64,000 nucleotides of DNA from Maridesulfovibrio bastinii DSM 16055 (lineage in GTDB: Bacteria > Desulfobacterota > Desulfovibrionia > Desulfovibrionales > Desulfovibrionaceae): positions 1 to 64,000 of the forward strand of contig NZ_AUCX01000020.1 of assembly GCF_000429985.1 (NCBI RefSeq). The letters run 5' to 3'. Numbering within the stretch: the first letter of the stretch is position 1; every line of letters starts with the position of its first letter. Below, piece by piece: positions 60,525-64,000 of this stretch. Under the pieces are notes generated by a model. The model was not told the DNA's origin and ran no database searches. It saw only the letters and a list, made by a program, of their open reading frames with translations. The position numbers were made by a program, and so were the translations under genes.

Positions 60525-62230
60525 CGATTGTGCGTAAACTCTCTGAACTATTCAACTCATTCGGGGATTCTTCAACTGTTTTTTCTTTCTTCCCCTCAGA
60601 GAGTCATAAAAAAGCTGTCCACCGTATTGTTGTAGGCCTTGACTCCATGTGCGGTCTGGTCATGCTGACCGGCGAAATCGGCACCGGTAAAACAACCCTT
60701 TTTCGTTTTATACAGCGCCAGAAGACAGATAAATTTATTTATGCGGAGATAGGTAATCCTTTTCTTTCCCCTGTGGAGCAGGTCAGTCATTTTTGTAAAA
60801 GTTTCGGATTGGAATCTCCCAAGAGCCATCGGCACGGTCTTGCTCTGCTGACTGATTTTTTTGAAAAAATGCATAAGGAAGGCAAGCGTGTTGTTCTGAT
60901 TTTTGATGAATCGCATCTGCTGACCAAAACTCATTGGGGCCAGATTCTTGTTTTTTCAAATCTGCGCGAAAACGATAAACCGCTCGTTCAAATTCTTCTT
61001 GTCGGGCAGACTGAGCTTGTTGAACGTTTGCGTGAGCCGGGCCTTGAGGCTCTTAACCAGCGTATCGGTATACGATGCCGGTTGTTGCCTCTAAGCCTTG
61101 AAGATACAAGTAATTATGTCCGCTTTAAGCTGGAAAAGTCGCAGGAACATGAAATTGAATTTACAAGCCGTGCGCTGACAGAGGTCTGGAAGTTGAGCGG
61201 CGGAGTACCGCGGCTGATTAACCATGCCTGCTCTCATCTTCTGGATCAGATTGTTTTTTCCGGGGATACCAGAATTACCCCTGATATGGTTCAGCAACTG
61301 GCCTCTGATGGAATGTACAGTAACCTGTTCAATTCAAAACCAAAAAACGAAGAAGAAAAAAAAGTTTCCCTGCTGCCCTGGATTCTGGCTGCTTTTCTGG
61401 CTGCCTGTGCTCTATTTGTATTTGTAGATCACCGAACCATAGAAAAGGCTCTTGATTTTTCAGGTGTAAGGGAAAAAGTTGCCAGTAATGAGATTCGCGG
61501 GTCTGTTGTAAATTCATCGCAGGCTGTTTCAAGTGCTGGTTCGGCAAATGGTTCGCAGAAAGAAAACAGAGCTTTTGAGGCGCAACAAAGTCTGAATAAA
61601 AATGTATCCGCTACTGCTGATGAGGCTTCCGGTGAAACTGGGAGTCTGAAAAGTCGTTCTACCGGGAATAATCAAAAAACTGGCAACGCTTCAACTGTTG
61701 AAAAGAAAGGTACTGCATCGAGTTCTGAACGAACTGATCGTAAATCCGAAGGTAATGATTCCGGAGTAAAAGCAGAAGATGGTTTGTCTGTAAAAAATAT
61801 AGATACAAATATAAATGACCAGCACCTTAAAAATAACAATACTGACGATATGCAAAAGAGTGTTGCCGGAAAATTAAAAAAAAGTAATAAGGAGTCTGTT
61901 GATGCCGTAGAAAAAAATAATTTTGACGGCAGAGACATTTCTTCTGATAAGAACCTAACAAATTTAGATAGTGAAGACGGATATACAGATAGCAAAGGTG
62001 AAATTCTTGATGGAGAATCCGTGCCGGCAATAGCTTCAATTGCGATAGGTGCTGTTGCCTTCAGTGATAATCCCGGATCGCGTATTGCTGTATTGAATGA
62101 TTCTGTAATGCATGAAGGCAGCTCGATTGGAAATATCAGGCTTGACCATATAGGCAAAGACGAGTTGATTTTTAGTCTTGGTAATAATAAATATCGGCGT
62201 GTATTTGGTGGTCAGGCTGATGATGAATAA
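60521..62230 (+). CDS. GspA-type AAA ATPase fused to a GspB-like C-terminal domain
   Basis: The 569-residue protein has an ExeA/GspA ATPase domain (1-260) with GEIGTGKTT (P-loop), LIFDESH (Walker B) and LVGQTELVERL. A membrane helix follows (ILAAFLAACALFVFV, about 289-303), then a 200-residue Ser/Asn/Lys-rich disordered linker. The last 65 residues, IASIAIGAVAFSDNPGSRIAVLNDSVMHEG, resemble GspB/T2SSB. GspA and GspB help insert the secretin through peptidoglycan and are usually separate proteins. TTG overlaps the gspM stop; GTG at 60530 is an alternative. Confidence 0.8.
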   Translation: MTIVRKLSELFNSFGDSSTVFSFFPSESHKKAVHRIVVGLDSMCGLVMLTGEIGTGKTTLFRFIQRQKTDKFIYAEIGNPFLSPVEQVSHFCKSFGLESPKSHRHGLALLTDFFEKMHKEGKRVVLIFDESHLLTKTHWGQILVFSNLRENDKPLVQILLVGQTELVERLREPGLEALNQRIGIRCRLLPLSLEDTSNYVRFKLEKSQEHEIEFTSRALTEVWKLSGGVPRLINHACSHLLDQIVFSGDTRITPDMVQQLASDGMYSNLFNSKPKNEEEKKVSLLPWILAAFLAACALFVFVDHRTIEKALDFSGVREKVASNEIRGSVVNSSQAVSSAGSANGSQKENRAFEAQQSLNKNVSATADEASGETGSLKSRSTGNNQKTGNASTVEKKGTASSSERTDRKSEGNDSGVKAEDGLSVKNIDTNINDQHLKNNNTDDMQKSVAGKLKKSNKESVDAVEKNNFDGRDISSDKNLTNLDSEDGYTDSKGEILDGESVPAIASIAIGAVAFSDNPGSRIAVLNDSVMHEGSSIGNIRLDHIGKDELIFSLGNNKYRRVFGGQADDE

Positions 62231-62256
62231 ACTGTATAATGTATTGGGGATATGCC

Positions 62257-62709
62257 GTGAATAAAAAAATAGACAGCTCTAAAAAGGGCGGATCAAGAGG
62301 TTTTACCCTGCTTGAGATGATGATTGTTATCGTTATTCTTGGAATTCTGGCCGGACTGGTTGCTCCGCAGCTGATGGACGAACCGCAGAAAGCCAGAGTT
62401 GTAAAAGCAAGAATTGAAATGGAAAATATTGAGACTGCACTTAAGAAATTTTATCTTGATAACGGTTACTATCCAAGCACTGAACAGGGACTTAAAGCTC
62501 TGGTCAGCAGGCCTTCTGTCGGACGTGTACCTAAAAGTTATCCGCCCAACGGATATTTAAATAAGGTTCCCAACGATCCGTGGCAGGGTGATTATATATA
62601 CATTTCGCCAGGTGCAAACAGTCCTTTTGAACTGTATTCATACGGTGGAGACGGTAAGGAAGGCGGGTCAGGTAATAATGCGGACATCAAGAGTGAGGGA
62701 ACAAGATAA
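62257..62709 (+). CDS. gspG: Type II secretion major pseudopilin GspG
   Basis: About 150 residues. SRG-FTLLEMMIVIVILGILAGLVAPQL is the prepilin site. KKFYLDNGYYPSTEQGLKALV and the calcium loop SPFELYSYGGDGKEGG are GspG hallmarks. GTG 62257 is preferred, with GGGG seven bases upstream; ATG 62239 lies before that site. Confidence 0.93.
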   Translation: MNKKIDSSKKGGSRGFTLLEMMIVIVILGILAGLVAPQLMDEPQKARVVKARIEMENIETALKKFYLDNGYYPSTEQGLKALVSRPSVGRVPKSYPPNGYLNKVPNDPWQGDYIYISPGANSPFELYSYGGDGKEGGSGNNADIKSEGTR

Positions 62710-63172
62710 TTTAAAAGCTCAGGCGGGGTTTACCCTGTTTGAGCTTTTGGTTGTTATTTCCATAATGGCTGTTATGCTTGGGCTAACTGCCCCGGCTTTG
62801 AATCTTGATTCGGGCAGGGGCGAGTTTTCTGATTTTAAGAGTGTTATTATGGAAGGAGCTTCAGAAGCCCGTTATCTCGCAATGATTACGGGTAAGATGC
62901 AGACTCTTACCTTTGATGAAAATGGCAGAATCAGGGTTCGCCCTGCAGGATCTTTTAATGGTGAAATTCCTGATGATTATAGAATAATTTCTATGCAGAC
63001 ATCGGAAGGTGAGCGTTCGGGAGATTACCGTATACGTTTTTATCCAAGCGGGCTGGCAGAGAGCTGTGTTTTACATGTCGGACGTGATACAAAAGAATAT
63101 TCTATTTATATTCCACCTGTGTCAGGTATTGAAGGACATATAGGCCGCATTAATTTAGCAGGGTTCCATTAA
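62678..63172 (+). CDS. gspH: Type II secretion minor pseudopilin GspH
   Basis: About 164 residues. AQAG-FTLFELLVVISIMAVMLGLTAPAL is the prepilin site, followed by ASEARYLAMITGKMQTLTFDENGRIRV and a C-terminal FYPSGLAES, as in GspH. The ATG lies inside gspG, with a 32-base overlap and AGG upstream. A longer frame from 62588 lacks a site. Confidence 0.82.
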   Translation: MRTSRVREQDNLKAQAGFTLFELLVVISIMAVMLGLTAPALNLDSGRGEFSDFKSVIMEGASEARYLAMITGKMQTLTFDENGRIRVRPAGSFNGEIPDDYRIISMQTSEGERSGDYRIRFYPSGLAESCVLHVGRDTKEYSIYIPPVSGIEGHIGRINLAGFH

Positions 63173-63188
63173 GGACCAATTAATTATT

Positions 63189-64000
63189 ATGATGAATAGA
63201 TTTTCAAAAGTTTTTGTGGTTATATGCATGGGAATGGTCCTCTGTGGTTGCGTGCACAAGACTAAAACCCTGCAGACCGGAACAGCTGAAACTCTTAGTG
63301 AAAAAGAAATACTCAGTCGTTCTGAATCTCAGAGAATTAAAGGTAATTATTCCGAGGCACTTAAAATAATCGATACTGCGATACAAAAAGGTGTTGAAAC
63401 TCCTGATGTATTGAATGAAAAAGGTGCTTTGCTTCTTAAACAGAATAATCCTGAAGAGGCTCACAACTATTTTAAAAAGGCTTCTGCTGCTGCTCCTGGG
63501 CGAGATAAGTATTTGTATAATCAGGCTTATTCAGAAGTCTTGCTTGGTGAATACGATGAGGCTTTGTCAATTTATGAAACGATTCTGAAACAAAACAGAA
63601 AAGATGTTAAGGCATACTTCGGAAAGGGAGTTGTTTATACCTATCAAAAGGATTATGCGACTGCCGTGGCCTGCTTTTCTCAGGCGTTGAAACATAATAA
63701 AAATTATTTTCCGGCAGTTTATAACAGAGGCATCGCCAGACAGAGGCTTGGAGATTTTCAAGGCTCTCTAGAAGATTTTATGTATTGTATTAAAGGTGGT
63801 TATAAGCGGGCTGACTCGTTTTGCCATCTTGGAGTGAGCAGATATCTTATGGGTGATGATAAGTTGGCAATCACCCTGATATCAAAGGCAATCGATTTAA
63901 ACAATGATCAATATGAGTTTTATTATAATCTTGGTGTTGTTTTTCTGCATAATTTAGATTATAAGCTAGCCATACAGAATTTCACGAAGGCTTTGGTCTT
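63189..64000 (+). CDS. TPR-repeat lipoprotein (3' end cut by window)
   Basis: An open frame runs to the window edge. It begins MMNRFSKVFVV and has a lipobox MVLCGC, followed by at least seven 34-residue TPR units (for example GNYSEALKIIDTAIQKG; GEYDEALSIYETILKQN). TPR lipoproteins such as PilF/GspS-type pilotins often assist secretin assembly, which fits its place after gspH. The start could be 63189 or 63192. Confidence 0.8.
   Translation, partial: MMNRFSKVFVVICMGMVLCGCVHKTKTLQTGTAETLSEKEILSRSESQRIKGNYSEALKIIDTAIQKGVETPDVLNEKGALLLKQNNPEEAHNYFKKASAAAPGRDKYLYNQAYSEVLLGEYDEALSIYETILKQNRKDVKAYFGKGVVYTYQKDYATAVACFSQALKHNKNYFPAVYNRGIARQRLGDFQGSLEDFMYCIKGGYKRADSFCHLGVSRYLMGDDKLAITLISKAIDLNNDQYEFYYNLGVVFLHNLDYKLAIQNFTKALV

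Overview
The window reads as chromosomal DNA of a marine-type Desulfovibrionales bacterium (Maridesulfovibrio/Desulfovibrio-like). The evidence is a periplasmic two-subunit [FeFe]-hydrogenase (HydA plus a Tat-signal HydB), a D. gigas Mop-type aldehyde oxidoreductase, a DsrC-like protein, abundant sigma-54 regulation and moderate-to-low GC with pseudopilin genes. The organism assignment is an inference from gene content.

Layout. 1-15.7 kb is mostly housekeeping: a cut IS1182-type transposase, a HAD phosphatase, an amidase, glpX, a heptosyltransferase, an unusual C25-like lipoprotein, rimO, rdgB, glmS, an NfeD/SPFH pair and a dihydrouridine synthase. 16.2-19.6 kb is a three-gene module (exported Ser/Lys-rich TAXI-domain protein, DUF2491 and a PspA-like coiled coil) bracketed by near-identical terminators. 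19.8-26.0 kb is the most striking locus. A promoter and a structured leader precede an operon encoding a [NiFe]-hydrogenase large-subunit homologue lacking one Ni ligand, a HydE-like radical-SAM protein with Asp in place of the middle motif Cys, and NifH-, NifD- and NifK-like proteins. It converges on hydF-aspA-TM1266 and hydB/hydA (26-31 kb).

31.3-43.9 kb looks like an acetoin/2,3-butanediol system: a butanediol dehydrogenase, lipB-lipA, an AhpD-like protein, and an acoC-Lin0512-acoA-acoB-acoX-DUF6506 operon next to an AcoR-type activator. Four sigma-54 (-24/-12) promoters can be read here, and each is accompanied by a TGTTC-N7-GAACA-like palindrome. This suggests one AcoR regulon covering the dehydrogenase complex, its lipoylation and an accessory redox protein. 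44.3-52.8 kb is a second sigma-54 unit. A CBS-PAS-AAA-Fis activator is followed by three GATGC-N6-GCATC palindromes, then a lactonase-like hydrolase, an iron alcohol dehydrogenase, the aldehyde oxidoreductase, a DsrC-like protein and a cysteine desulfurase. This looks like alcohol/aldehyde oxidation with cofactor sulfuration.

52.9-64 kb holds a glycosyltransferase and then a type II secretion operon (gspI, J, K, L, M, a gspA-gspB fusion, G, H, and a TPR lipoprotein running off the end). A glycosyltransferase and an alpha/beta hydrolase are inserted between gspI and gspJ. No rRNA, tRNA or CRISPR was seen.
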